Of a stretch of DNA of 18,040 bases, positions 1 to 7,147 are shown one piece after another. Numbering within the stretch: position 1 is the stretch's first letter; every line of letters begins with the position of its first letter. Source of the DNA: JAUVKT01 sp036350795. GTDB lineage: Bacteria; Bacteroidota; Bacteroidia; Bacteroidales; VadinHA17. The translations under genes and the position numbers were made by a program. Below the pieces are notes generated by a model. That model saw nothing but the letters and a program-made list of their open reading frames with translations, was not told the DNA's origin and did no database searches. Location of the stretch: positions 1 through 18,040 of the forward strand of contig JAZBNV010000171.1 of the NCBI GenBank assembly GCA_036350795.1. The letters are read 5' to 3'.

Positions 1-83
1 CAATTCCCGAAGAGGAAATAATGGATACAAGGGTAATTATGACCATGCTCGGAGGAAAAGTAGTTTTCAGCGAAGAATTCTAA
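1..83 (+). CDS. 3' end of a probable amidohydrolase (YtcJ-like), truncated by window start
   Basis: The frame starting at base 3 is open from the window edge to a TAA at 81-83 and encodes about 26 residues. The segment RVIMTMLGGKVVF resembles the very C-terminus of Amidohydro_3 / YtcJ-type metal-dependent hydrolases, where a strand with the pattern V..T.vgGkvVy closes the small beta-sandwich domain. That family resemblance is recalled from memory, and the catalytic part lies outside the window, so the substrate cannot be stated. The gene points toward the DUF1080 gene (convergent), with a repeat-rich gap between them. Another metal-dependent hydrolase with the same C-terminal strand is possible. 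Confidence 0.5.
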   Translation, partial: IPEEEIMDTRVIMTMLGGKVVFSEEF

Positions 84-410
84 AGAGAGGCAAAAGGTAT
101 AAGGCACAAGACTCAAGGCACAAGACTCAAGACTCAAGGCACAAGACTCAACCTGCCTGGGCAGGCAGGGACTCAAGGGTAGAGAGTAGAGAGTTGAGAG
201 TAGAGAGTTGAGAGTTGAGAGTTGAGAGTAAAGGGTAATAGGTTTACAACCGGTCAATGCCTACTTTTAACCTTTAACCCTTAACCTCTAACATTTAACG
301 TTTAAACATTCAACCTTTAACCTTTAACCTTTAACCTTTAACCGTTAACCTTTAACCGTTAACCCTTAACCGTTTACCGTATACCGTTTACCGTATACCG
401 TCTTTCATAT
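84..410. repeat. Intergenic gap filled with heptamer tandem repeats
   Basis: This gap lies between two convergent genes and holds three consecutive 7-bp-period arrays. Bases 101-180 are built from CAAGACT and CAAGGCA. Bases 181-236 are built from GAGAGTT and GAGAGTA. Bases 264-408 are built from AACCTTT, drifting through AACCGTT to ACCGTTT and ACCGTAT. The units are imperfect and change gradually along the array. The first array is interrupted by a GC-rich palindrome (152-169). I see no gene here, and no terminator hairpin other than that palindrome. Confidence 0.9.
152..169. repeat. GC-rich palindrome inside a heptamer array
   Basis: The 8-bp arms CCTGCCTG and CAGGCAGG flank a GG spacer. 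Removing these 18 bases joins CAA to GACT and restores a CAAGACT heptamer in phase with its neighbours, so the palindrome looks like a precise insertion into an older array. A relative is present at 9437-9456. As RNA it would form a short stable hairpin, but no T-run follows it. Confidence 0.75.
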
Positions 411-1205
411 TTACTTCAAAACCATAATTTCGATATCCTTGAATTCGCAGGGATGACTCTCTGCCTGCAGTGCTATATAGCCGCTGGCCAGGGCTGTGCC
501 ATCGGGCAGGGGAAAGCCTTCCGGGATCGATCCGCCGCCAATCTGGGGCTTTGTATATGTTAAAACGGTGTCTCCGTTTACAATATGGTGGATAAGGCTG
601 TCGGCATATACCACCATCTCCGCACTAACCCACTGGTCGCCGTGAAAAGTTTCAGATGTGCTGTTTATGCAGTGCTGGGTCAGGAGCTCATTATTTATTA
701 CCACGTTTGTTCCGGGTGTGCAGAGATTAAGTGTTGTCCTGGGAGTTTCGCCATCACCACCAAGAAACTGGGCTTCGATACTAACAGGGAAGTCCTGGTC
801 GATACCCATGGTGGCGGGATCCTGGCAATGCAGCATGGCACCATTATTACGGAAGGCCCAGCCCGGTCCGTCCTTTACCTGTTCGCCCGTAAAGCGGTAT
901 TTAAGCCTTAGCTTATACGAGCTAAGGCTGCGCTCATAAAACAGGTGTCCGAATTCACCTTCGAAAGTTTCATATTCCGAGTAATTTGCCTTTATTACCC
1001 CATCTTCGGCTATAAAGGTGTTTTTATAGTTTTCGCCATATGGATAGCCTGATATCTTTGGTGTCCAGCCGCTCAGGTCTTCTCCGTTAAAAATGCTTTC
1101 CCAGTTTTCGCCTTCTGTTATAGCAGCGGAATTTTTTTCAACTTTGCTGCCTCCCCTGCATGATACAAGGACGAGGCTGATAAGTATAACAAGGAGCTTA
1201 TTCAT
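411..1205 (-). CDS. DUF1080 (3-keto-disaccharide hydrolase-type) lipoprotein
   Basis: The 264-residue product has a lipoprotein signal peptide with lipobox LVSC (Cys16), so it is probably anchored in an outer or periplasmic membrane. From about residue 35 to the end it matches the concanavalin-like DUF1080 fold (PF06439). It opens with WESIFNGEDLSGW, has a central substrate-face segment containing VSIEAQFLGG, and closes with a strand reading GYIALQAESHPCEFKDIEI. Characterised DUF1080 members hydrolyse 3-keto-glycosides, and many others are carbohydrate-active proteins of unknown specificity. It starts 5 bases after the stop of the GH123-like gene, so the two are almost certainly co-transcribed and may act on the same glycan. 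The exact activity is an inference. Confidence 0.88.
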   Translation of the reverse strand: MNKLLVILISLVLVSCRGGSKVEKNSAAITEGENWESIFNGEDLSGWTPKISGYPYGENYKNTFIAEDGVIKANYSEYETFEGEFGHLFYERSLSSYKLRLKYRFTGEQVKDGPGWAFRNNGAMLHCQDPATMGIDQDFPVSIEAQFLGGDGETPRTTLNLCTPGTNVVINNELLTQHCINSTSETFHGDQWVSAEMVVYADSLIHHIVNGDTVLTYTKPQIGGGSIPEGFPLPDGTALASGYIALQAESHPCEFKDIEIMVLK

Positions 1206-1210
1206 CTGAA

Positions 1211-3487
1211 TTAATTTTGGTTTGTAAGGCTAACAATCATTTTTGCAATCTCTTTTCTGTATTCCAGCAGATCAGCCGGATTTTTAGTATATGTTTTACC
1301 ATCGGTAAACAGAGTTGATGGGAAATTCAGGAGACCTGATATTTTTCTTTTCTGACTATCGCTTAGTGCATTACTGGTGTTGAGCAGATTTTCGAGCATC
1401 ACGAAATATTCATAGTCTTCAAGTCCCTGCCGCAGGAATTCGAGCCTGATTGAAGGAACCGGTCCTTCGATATATTTCTTCTTATCATTATTTGGGTCGC
1501 GGTTTGGCGGGTACCAGAACCTTCCATCGCCATTTCCCCATACTGTTTGTTTGCCAAGGGGCCATCCGTATCCCTGGACAAATGACGCGGGTTCTTCCCA
1601 GGGGTTTTGGAGGTAGCCGGGAGGAGAGGCATCCCTTGATGTCCAGTAATTTGACGACCAGATAAGTATACCGTTAAGCCTGTAGGCATACGACATCCAC
1701 AGCCAGATGCGCAGGTTAATGGCATCATGATCAATAAATTCGGAGACCCAGGGTGCTTTTGGAGCAGTGCAGAGATATGACCAGTATCCCTGTCCGCCTT
1801 CTCTTACTTTCCTGGCTTTTTCCGGATCTATCCTGTGCCATATAGTGCAGGTAATATCTGTTACATCCATTATTTCAGGACCAGGATCATTCTCGGTAAG
1901 AAAAGTAGTAATTTCGGGTGCAGATTCCTTGATCAATTCCATTCCTTCCCTTACAAAGGGGTAGTCTTTCTCACCTGGTTCATCAAACCAGTAAACGTAC
2001 TCCTTGCCGAGCCATCCTTTTTCTTTCAGGTGTTCCTGTATCTGCGACAGGTAGAGAGCCATTAATTTCCTGTATTCTGCCGTACCCTGGATAAAGCCTT
2101 CAAAAACACCATCTTCCCTGCTGTAATAGGTTCCGCTCCCTAAGCCTTCAAGGTTAAGCCTGAAGCCATTAAATCCAAAATCATCGAGGTAGCGGCTTGC
2201 AGCAAGGTCGAATTCAGAGAAATCGAGGCTGATGCTAATACTATCTGTATTTACCTCAATATCGCCCTGGCTAAGAAGATTGCTGTCGGACGATACAGTG
2301 CTGAATGAGATTTCGTCAAACCATACGCTACCGGTTTCTTCGCCTGCGGCGGTTCGGAAAGCAGGGTAGAGGCAGAGCCTGGCGAAGTTTACATCAGGCC
2401 CAAAGGATCCGAGCCTGAATATTGCTGATTTCCAGGTGGTGTCGGCAATAAATATATCAGCTTTGTTCTCAAAAACAAGCCGGTTCTTATTGGAATCATA
2501 GCCCTCAAGCAAAATGGTATATTGCTGTTCAGGAGATTCAGACCTGGCCTTCCACTTCAGTAAATAGCTTTCTCCGGGCTTTGTTTTTATAAAATCTGTG
2601 TTAGTGGCAAAAGGGGCTTCCGTTTTTGATTCATCCTCAATTTTAAGTGAATATTTTCCTGAGTACCTGGTATTTGAGTCATAGAGTCCTCCCTGCCATG
2701 AGACGCCTTTAGTGTTTTTTATAACAGGGTAAAGGTAATAGAAGCTATAGGGTGCAATCTTATAATCCCTGAACGCCTGCATATAGAGGTCAAAGGTTGT
2801 TTTAAGTTCGTCTCTGTCTGTAATATTATGGTAGTCGGCAATCTTATCAACGCTGAGCCCGAAGCCTGAACGCATCGATGGTTCTGCAGGAAGTGTAAAG
2901 TCCCAAACTGTAATTCTTAGCGGAAGCTCAGCCTTGAAATCATCTGCAGATATCTTTATGTTTCCTTTGTAAATCCCGGGCATTGCAGTTGCAGGAATAT
3001 ATACATTGGCCCATACGCTAAAGTTTGTCCCGGGTGCCACGATTGATTTCCCGGGCAGTTGAGGCAGTGGATCAGGCCAGAATCCCCTGTACCCATAACT
3101 GTCTGTTGGTTTTGTTACTCTTACATATTCAAGCTGCCTGAATTCTATATTACTTGCTGATATGCTTCCATATGGCCCTTTCAGGTCGTCAATACTTATG
3201 CTGAGGTTTTTAAGACTATCCCTGCCGTGAAAAACAAGCTGAAAGGCTTCATACTCATTTTTAGCCGACCAGAGCTCAATTATTTTACCTTTTTGCTCCG
3301 GAACCCTGGTGTTTTTCATAATCTTATAAGCTCCTTCACACCACCATATATCGAGCTTACCTGTATTATATATAAGCCTGCCAAAGCCCCCGCTGTCAAG
3401 GTGATAGGGATCGGTTTTCTGAGCTTCGAGCCTTGTAAAGGCCATTATAAATATCAGTGCCGGGATATATAGGTACAGTCTGTTCAT
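1211..3487 (-). CDS. Secreted GH123-like / DUF4091 glycoside hydrolase with an internal CBM-like insert
   Basis: The 758-residue product carries a Sec signal peptide (about residues 1-22, ending LEA). Residues ~45-200 resemble the N-terminal beta-sandwich of GH123/DUF4091 enzymes (EYEAFQLVF, GIYKGNI). A TIM-barrel region follows. The motif WFDEPGE places an Asp-Glu pair at D502-E503, which corresponds to the catalytic pair of GH123 beta-N-acetylgalactosaminidases using substrate-assisted catalysis. The C-terminus has the family signature SIRLEFLRQGLEDYEYF. Residues ~262-400 look like a jelly-roll carbohydrate-binding module (LLKWKARSE, then SVWFDEISFS) inserted after the first barrel strand. 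It is probably the first gene of a two-gene operon with the DUF1080 lipoprotein. The GH123 class is well supported, but GalNAc specificity is not proven. Confidence 0.85.
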   Translation of the reverse strand: MNRLYLYIPALIFIMAFTRLEAQKTDPYHLDSGGFGRLIYNTGKLDIWWCEGAYKIMKNTRVPEQKGKIIELWSAKNEYEAFQLVFHGRDSLKNLSISIDDLKGPYGSISASNIEFRQLEYVRVTKPTDSYGYRGFWPDPLPQLPGKSIVAPGTNFSVWANVYIPATAMPGIYKGNIKISADDFKAELPLRITVWDFTLPAEPSMRSGFGLSVDKIADYHNITDRDELKTTFDLYMQAFRDYKIAPYSFYYLYPVIKNTKGVSWQGGLYDSNTRYSGKYSLKIEDESKTEAPFATNTDFIKTKPGESYLLKWKARSESPEQQYTILLEGYDSNKNRLVFENKADIFIADTTWKSAIFRLGSFGPDVNFARLCLYPAFRTAAGEETGSVWFDEISFSTVSSDSNLLSQGDIEVNTDSISISLDFSEFDLAASRYLDDFGFNGFRLNLEGLGSGTYYSREDGVFEGFIQGTAEYRKLMALYLSQIQEHLKEKGWLGKEYVYWFDEPGEKDYPFVREGMELIKESAPEITTFLTENDPGPEIMDVTDITCTIWHRIDPEKARKVREGGQGYWSYLCTAPKAPWVSEFIDHDAINLRIWLWMSYAYRLNGILIWSSNYWTSRDASPPGYLQNPWEEPASFVQGYGWPLGKQTVWGNGDGRFWYPPNRDPNNDKKKYIEGPVPSIRLEFLRQGLEDYEYFVMLENLLNTSNALSDSQKRKISGLLNFPSTLFTDGKTYTKNPADLLEYRKEIAKMIVSLTNQN

Positions 3488-3592
3488 TAAATAGTGGTTT
3501 TCGGGGTTCTAAAGTAAGCAAATCGCACCTTATTTAACATATCTTTAAAGCTTCTTTTGATACATAAAGGTTATTTTAGCAAAAATTTCGCT

Positions 3593-4309
3593 ATGAATAT
3601 TGCACTGATCGGATATGGGAAAATGGGCAGGACAATCAGTAAGATTGCCCTCTCCAGGAAGCACAATATAGGATTGATAATTGATAAGGAGAACAGGAAC
3701 GAGCTGGACAGGGATAATTTAAGGGGCATAGATGTTGCCATTGAATTTACTCTCCCGGATCAGGCCTTTGATAATATTTCACGCTGCCTGGCTGCCGGGG
3801 TGCCTGTTGTATCCGGTACTACGGGCTGGCTCAACCAGCTGGAAGCTGCACGAAGCCTGTGTGAGCAAAGTGGTACAGCATTAATGTATTCTTCCAACTT
3901 CAGTATAGGTGTTAATATTCTTTTCCATATTAACAGGCAACTGGCCAGGATAATGGGGGAATACAGTGATTACAGTGTCGGCATCAGCGAGATACATCAC
4001 AGCGCCAAGCTGGATGCTCCGAGTGGTACCGCAATAAGCCTTGCTGAAGGAATAATCTCCTCTCACGGGGCTTATGGCAGCTGGACTGATGAAGTAACAG
4101 CAGGCAGCGATGCCATACTGATTCAATCTGCCAGGGAAGGAGAGGTTCCCGGTACTCACAAGGTTAAATGGAGCTCGGATATCGATGAGATATCTTTGAT
4201 TCATAAAGCAAAAGGGAGGGAAGGTTTTGCTCTTGGTGCGGTTCTTGCTGCCGAGTATATTAAAGATAAGACAGGTTTCCTGACAATAAGTGATATGCTG
4301 GGTTTTTAA
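3593..4309 (+). CDS. dapB: 4-hydroxy-tetrahydrodipicolinate reductase
   Basis: DapB reduces 4-hydroxy-tetrahydrodipicolinate to tetrahydrodipicolinate with NAD(P)H in the cytosolic diaminopimelate/lysine pathway. The N-terminal Rossmann fold starts at once with IALIGYGKMG (residues 3-12). VSGTTGW lies in the nucleotide-binding half. The family signature EIHHSAKLDAPSGTA provides the catalytic His and Lys and the substrate-binding loop. The ATG at 3593 is chosen because it gives the usual 238-residue protein beginning right at the Rossmann strand; an in-frame ATG at 3557 would add 12 unconserved residues. It is divergent from the glycosidase gene, and lepB follows 42 bases downstream with its own probable promoter. 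Identification is firm. Confidence 0.95.
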   Translation: MNIALIGYGKMGRTISKIALSRKHNIGLIIDKENRNELDRDNLRGIDVAIEFTLPDQAFDNISRCLAAGVPVVSGTTGWLNQLEAARSLCEQSGTALMYSSNFSIGVNILFHINRQLARIMGEYSDYSVGISEIHHSAKLDAPSGTAISLAEGIISSHGAYGSWTDEVTAGSDAILIQSAREGEVPGTHKVKWSSDIDEISLIHKAKGREGFALGAVLAAEYIKDKTGFLTISDMLGF

Positions 4310-4319
4310 CATAAAAGAT

Positions 4320-4328
4320 TACTTTTGC
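4320..4328 (+). promoter_or_regulatory. Candidate Bacteroidota -7 box for lepB
   Basis: TACTTTTGC fits the TAnnTTTG(C) -7 consensus of the Bacteroidota primary sigma factor. No clear -33 TTG is present at 19-21 bases upstream (only CTG at 4298-4300). Transcription would begin near 4335, which is downstream of the TTG at 4325 and supports the ATG at 4352 as the lepB start. Confidence 0.5.
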
Positions 4329-4351
4329 ACTTTGAATTAAATGATAATAAA

Positions 4352-5737
4352 ATGCTGGACTTATTAAAGAATAAATTGGTAAAGTTTGCCCTGGTTGCAA
4401 TTATATACGTAATATGGGTTATATGGGTTGGTTCGTACTGGTTATTTATCGGGCTTGCAGTGGTTTTTGATATATATGTAAGTAAGATAGTTAACTGGTC
4501 GTTCTGGAAAAAGAGGGAAGGACCAAACAACACTATAATTGAATGGCTTGATGCGCTGATTTTTGCCGTGATTGCTGTAACACTTATTAATATATTCCTC
4601 TTCCAGAACTACCGTATTCCTACAGGATCGATGGAGAAGTCGTTAAGGATTGGCGATCACCTTTTTGTAAGCAAGGTCGCCTATGGTCCAAGGATGCCCA
4701 ATACCCCGGTAGCTTTCCCCTTTACCCAGCATACTATACCGCTTATTAAAACCAAATCCTGGTCGAATATTATCACCAGGCCATATAAGCGCCTCAGTGG
4801 ATTTGGCGAGGTTGAACGCTTTAACGTGGTGGTTTTTAACTTTCCGGCAGGTGATACGGTTGTAGTGGGAAATGCAACGGCCTACGAAGAGATAGTACGT
4901 CAGAGGGCGCTGCAACTCGAGTCGTATGATAGTTATACGAGTGGGAATACAAGGGATTACAAGGCATACTTGCAGGCGGCCCGCCAGCAGGTATGGGATG
5001 AAAGCGATATTGTTGTGCGCCCGGTCGACAGGAGGGAGAATTATGTAAAAAGGTGTGTTGGCATACCGGGAGATTCCATAGAAGTTAAAGGCGGACTCCT
5101 TCATGTTAATGGTGAGGCAATAGAAGATAACGGTACCCAGCAGATGGCCTACAGGGTAAATACCAATGGAACCCGTATCAACCCCAAGGCATTTGAGAGG
5201 CTTGATGTTCCAAGGTCTGGCCAGAGGATGGTATCGTCAACAATGTACTTTCTCAACCTGACGCAGGATGTGGCTGAAAAAATTTCCGGATTCGCCAATG
5301 TAACAGAAGTGAAGCCCGACCTTCGTCGCAATGGTGAATATGGTTCGCATATTTTTCCACATAATCCCGAATATCCGTGGAACGAGGATTATTTTGGTCC
5401 GCTCTGGATCCCTGCTGCCGGCGAGACAGTAGAACTGGACTCAAACAATATTTCAATTTACAGAAGGATTATTGATGTGTACGAGGATAATGATCTTGAA
5501 GAAACAGAGGAAGGATTCTTTATTAATGGAGAGCGGGCAACGAGCTATACTTTCAAAATGAATTATTACTGGATGATGGGTGATAATCGCCACGACTCTG
5601 CCGATTCAAGATACTGGGGCTTTGTGCCTGAGGATCACGTGGTAGGTAAGCCTGTATTTATCTGGCTGTCTATAGACAAGGAAGCAAAGGGCTTTAAAAG
5701 GATCAGGTTTAACAGGATGTTCAGATCCATCCATTAA
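4352..5737 (+). CDS. lepB: Signal peptidase I, long Bacteroidota type
   Basis: The product cleaves signal peptides from secreted proteins at the periplasmic face of the inner membrane. The 461-residue protein has hydrophobic segments at ~8-42 (probably a hairpin) and ~66-84. The catalytic Ser93 lies in PTGSMEKSL and the general-base Lys233 in NYVKRCVGIPGDSIE. The conserved box E is MMGDNRHDSADSRYWG (about 408-423). The stretch of roughly 140 residues between Ser and Lys, and another between ~250 and 400, is much longer than in E. coli-type enzymes but is usual for this phylum. The ATG at 4352 is preferred over an in-frame TTG at 4325 because the likely promoter box overlaps that codon. The gene ends at a strong terminator and is convergent with rplT. 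Confidence 0.93.
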   Translation: MLDLLKNKLVKFALVAIIYVIWVIWVGSYWLFIGLAVVFDIYVSKIVNWSFWKKREGPNNTIIEWLDALIFAVIAVTLINIFLFQNYRIPTGSMEKSLRIGDHLFVSKVAYGPRMPNTPVAFPFTQHTIPLIKTKSWSNIITRPYKRLSGFGEVERFNVVVFNFPAGDTVVVGNATAYEEIVRQRALQLESYDSYTSGNTRDYKAYLQAARQQVWDESDIVVRPVDRRENYVKRCVGIPGDSIEVKGGLLHVNGEAIEDNGTQQMAYRVNTNGTRINPKAFERLDVPRSGQRMVSSTMYFLNLTQDVAEKISGFANVTEVKPDLRRNGEYGSHIFPHNPEYPWNEDYFGPLWIPAAGETVELDSNNISIYRRIIDVYEDNDLEETEEGFFINGERATSYTFKMNYYWMMGDNRHDSADSRYWGFVPEDHVVGKPVFIWLSIDKEAKGFKRIRFNRMFRSIH

Positions 5738-5782
5738 TATTACCAGGAACAAATCTGTGTTAATCAGTTTTAAATCAGTGAA

Positions 5783-5820
5783 ATAAAAGAGGGTGGCACT
5801 TGCGTGTCACCCTCTTTTAT
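5783..5820. terminator. Two-way intrinsic terminator between lepB and rplT
   Basis: A 17-bp stem (5783-5799 with 5804-5820, one G-T wobble) closes a four-base loop TTGC. The stem has a GC-rich core (GAGGGTG/CACCCTC) and outer A-rich and T-rich edges, so it ends in TTTT when read in either direction. It lies between the convergent 3' ends of lepB (46 bases away) and rplT (25 bases away) and can serve both. Confidence 0.9.
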
Positions 5821-5844
5821 ATAATAGGTTCTTATAATCTGAAA

Positions 5845-6189
5845 TTACTTCACTTTCTCGACAATCGCTTTAAATGCATCAGGATGATTCATAGCCAGGT
5901 CGGCCAGTGTTTTCCTGTTTAAGGCGATTCCCTTTTTATTAATCTTACCCATAAATTCAGAGTAGCTCATGTCGTACTGACGTACTCCGGCATTTATTCT
6001 CTGAATCCACAGGGCTCTGAAATTACCTTTCTTCTTTCTTCTGTCTCTGTATGCATATTGCATACCTTTCTCCAGGGCATTTACAGCTACGGTGTAGACA
6101 TTTTTTCTACGGCCGAAGTACCCTTTTGTTTGCTTAAGAACCTTCTTTCTCCGGTTTCTTGAAGCAACTGAATTAGTTGATCTTGGCAT
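5845..6189 (-). CDS. rplT: 50S ribosomal protein L20 (bL20)
   Basis: This 114-residue, strongly basic protein of the large ribosomal subunit binds 23S rRNA early in assembly. It matches the whole bL20 family without gaps: MPRSTNSVASRNRRKK at the start, then KGYFGRRKN, YAYRDRRKKK and FRALWIQRINA, ending with the globular ALNRKTLADLA region. It is the last gene of the thrS-infC-rpmI-rplT operon, 100 bases after rpmI. That gap is long for an operon and could hold a control element (bL20 represses this operon in other bacteria), but I see no convincing structure in it. Confidence 0.98.
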   Translation of the reverse strand: MPRSTNSVASRNRRKKVLKQTKGYFGRRKNVYTVAVNALEKGMQYAYRDRRKKKGNFRALWIQRINAGVRQYDMSYSEFMGKINKKGIALNRKTLADLAMNHPDAFKAIVEKVK

Positions 6190-6289
6190 AATCCATAAAT
6201 TTTTGAATGTCAGCGGAAAGCCTTACTTTCACTTAAATGCTGCTCATTCTGTTAATACTAATGTAACTCTCTCACTTTAAACGCACGCA

Positions 6290-6487
6290 TTACTTTTTGG
6301 CAAGAAGAAGTTTTACATTCTTCTCGTCAGCTTTGTCAACCACTCCAAAATATCCAAGATTTCTTTTTCTCTTGGTGGATTTTTTGGTCAGGATATGACT
6401 TTTGTACGCATGCTTACGTTTAATCTTGCCTGATCCGGTAAAAGAAAATCTTTTTTTAGCACCGGGATTCGTTTTCATTTTTGGCAT
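6290..6487 (-). CDS. rpmI: 50S ribosomal protein L35 (bL35)
   Basis: This 65-residue basic protein of the large ribosomal subunit matches bL35 along its full length. It begins MPKMKTNPGAKKRFSFTGSG, continues through KIKRKHAYKSHIL and KSTKRKRNLG, and ends with the typical VKLLLAKK tail. It starts 32 bases after the infC stop and precedes rplT in the conserved order. Confidence 0.98.
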   Translation of the reverse strand: MPKMKTNPGAKKRFSFTGSGKIKRKHAYKSHILTKKSTKRKRNLGYFGVVDKADEKNVKLLLAKK

Positions 6488-6519
6488 TTCGTACAGTTTT
6501 AAAATATATGTTAAAGAAC

Positions 6520-7110
6520 CTACTTTTTCTTTTTCTTGGGAGCAAAATGCATTATCATCCTTTTGCCTTCAAGTTTTGGCATCTGCTCAACAGTACCATA
6601 TTCTTCGAGGTCTGTTGCAAGCCTGAGCAATAATATCTCGCCCTTTTCCTTAAACAGGATTGTTCTTCCTTTAAAGAAGACATATGCCTTAACCTTTGAA
6701 CCCTCTTCAAGAAACTTTACAGCATGCTTCAGTTTGAAGTTATAATCATGATCATCGGTATTGGGTCCAAAGCGAATTTCCTTTACAACTACCTTTGTTG
6801 TTTTTGCCTTGGATTCTTTTTGTTTCTTCTTTTGTTGGTAAAGAAACTTCTGATAATCAGTAATTTTGCATACCGGTGGATCTGCATTGGGAGAAATTTC
6901 CACAAGGTCAAGTTCCATTTCATCGGCAAGTCTGATAGCTTCCTCAATCGAAAGTATCTGTGTTTCTATGTTCTCGCCAACTACCCTTACTGCCCTGGCA
7001 GTAATCCGGTTATTGATCTTATGAAGCTCTTCTTTTACAGGGCCCCTGGAATACCTGTTTCCTCTGTTGTATCCAGGTCTTCCCCCGGGTTTCTTTCTTG
7101 GTGCTGCTAT
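6520..7110 (-). CDS. infC: Translation initiation factor IF-3, starting at an ATA codon
   Basis: IF-3 binds the 30S subunit, prevents premature 50S joining and proofreads the start codon and initiator tRNA. The first in-frame ATG (6916-6918) lies inside the conserved segment ADEMELDLVEISP, so it cannot be the start. The frame is open to a stop at 7144-7146 with no ATG, GTG or TTG that fits. An ATA at 7108-7110 sits 6 bases after GGAGGA and gives a 196-residue protein starting (M)AAPRKKPGGRPG. It then runs into INNRITARAVRVVGENIE, the canonical N-domain, and PPVCKITDYQKFLY, and ends in a lysine tail after MIMHFAP. Non-AUG infC starts underlie IF-3 autoregulation in other bacteria, and the same is likely here. 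The thrS stop is 37 bases upstream. Confidence 0.93.
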   Translation of the reverse strand: MAAPRKKPGGRPGYNRGNRYSRGPVKEELHKINNRITARAVRVVGENIETQILSIEEAIRLADEMELDLVEISPNADPPVCKITDYQKFLYQQKKKQKESKAKTTKVVVKEIRFGPNTDDHDYNFKLKHAVKFLEEGSKVKAYVFFKGRTILFKEKGEILLLRLATDLEEYGTVEQMPKLEGKRMIMHFAPKKKKK

Positions 7111-7116
7111 GGCTTT

Positions 7117-7122
7117 TCCTCC
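7117..7122 (-). promoter_or_regulatory. Strong Shine-Dalgarno sequence of infC
   Basis: GGAGGA on the minus strand is followed by six bases and then the ATA start codon. Comparable Shine-Dalgarno sequences are not evident before most other genes in the window, as expected for Bacteroidota. This one fixes the infC start and probably compensates for the weak initiation codon. Confidence 0.8.
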
Positions 7123-7147
7123 TATTTTAATTAATAATATATACTAA

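Noticed and set aside
101..236. CRISPR array
   Set aside because: Units are 7 bases with no spacers, and no cas genes are nearby.
264..408. Telomere-like repeat, because AACCCTTAACC-type units recall eukaryotic telomeres
   Set aside because: The units are irregular, lie between bacterial genes inside the contig, and belong with other heptamer arrays of quite different sequence.
585..939. Two overlapping plus-strand frames
   Set aside because: Both are shadows of the DUF1080 gene on the other strand, with no start signal or domain.
3557..3592. Upstream ATG for dapB
   Set aside because: It would add 12 residues before the Rossmann strand that are absent from the family, whereas the ATG at 3593 fits exactly.
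4325..4351. In-frame TTG start for lepB giving nine more residues
   Set aside because: The TTG lies within the probable -7 box, so it would not be in the mRNA, and the ATG at 4352 begins a normal N-terminus.
6190..6289. bL20-binding autoregulatory leader between rpmI and rplT
   Set aside because: The 100-base gap is suggestive, but I could not find a structure mimicking the 23S rRNA site; only a short GAAAG/CTTTC stem is visible.
6724..7134. 136-codon open frame on the plus strand
   Set aside because: It is antisense to the N-terminal part of infC, which only appeared unoccupied because infC starts at ATA.
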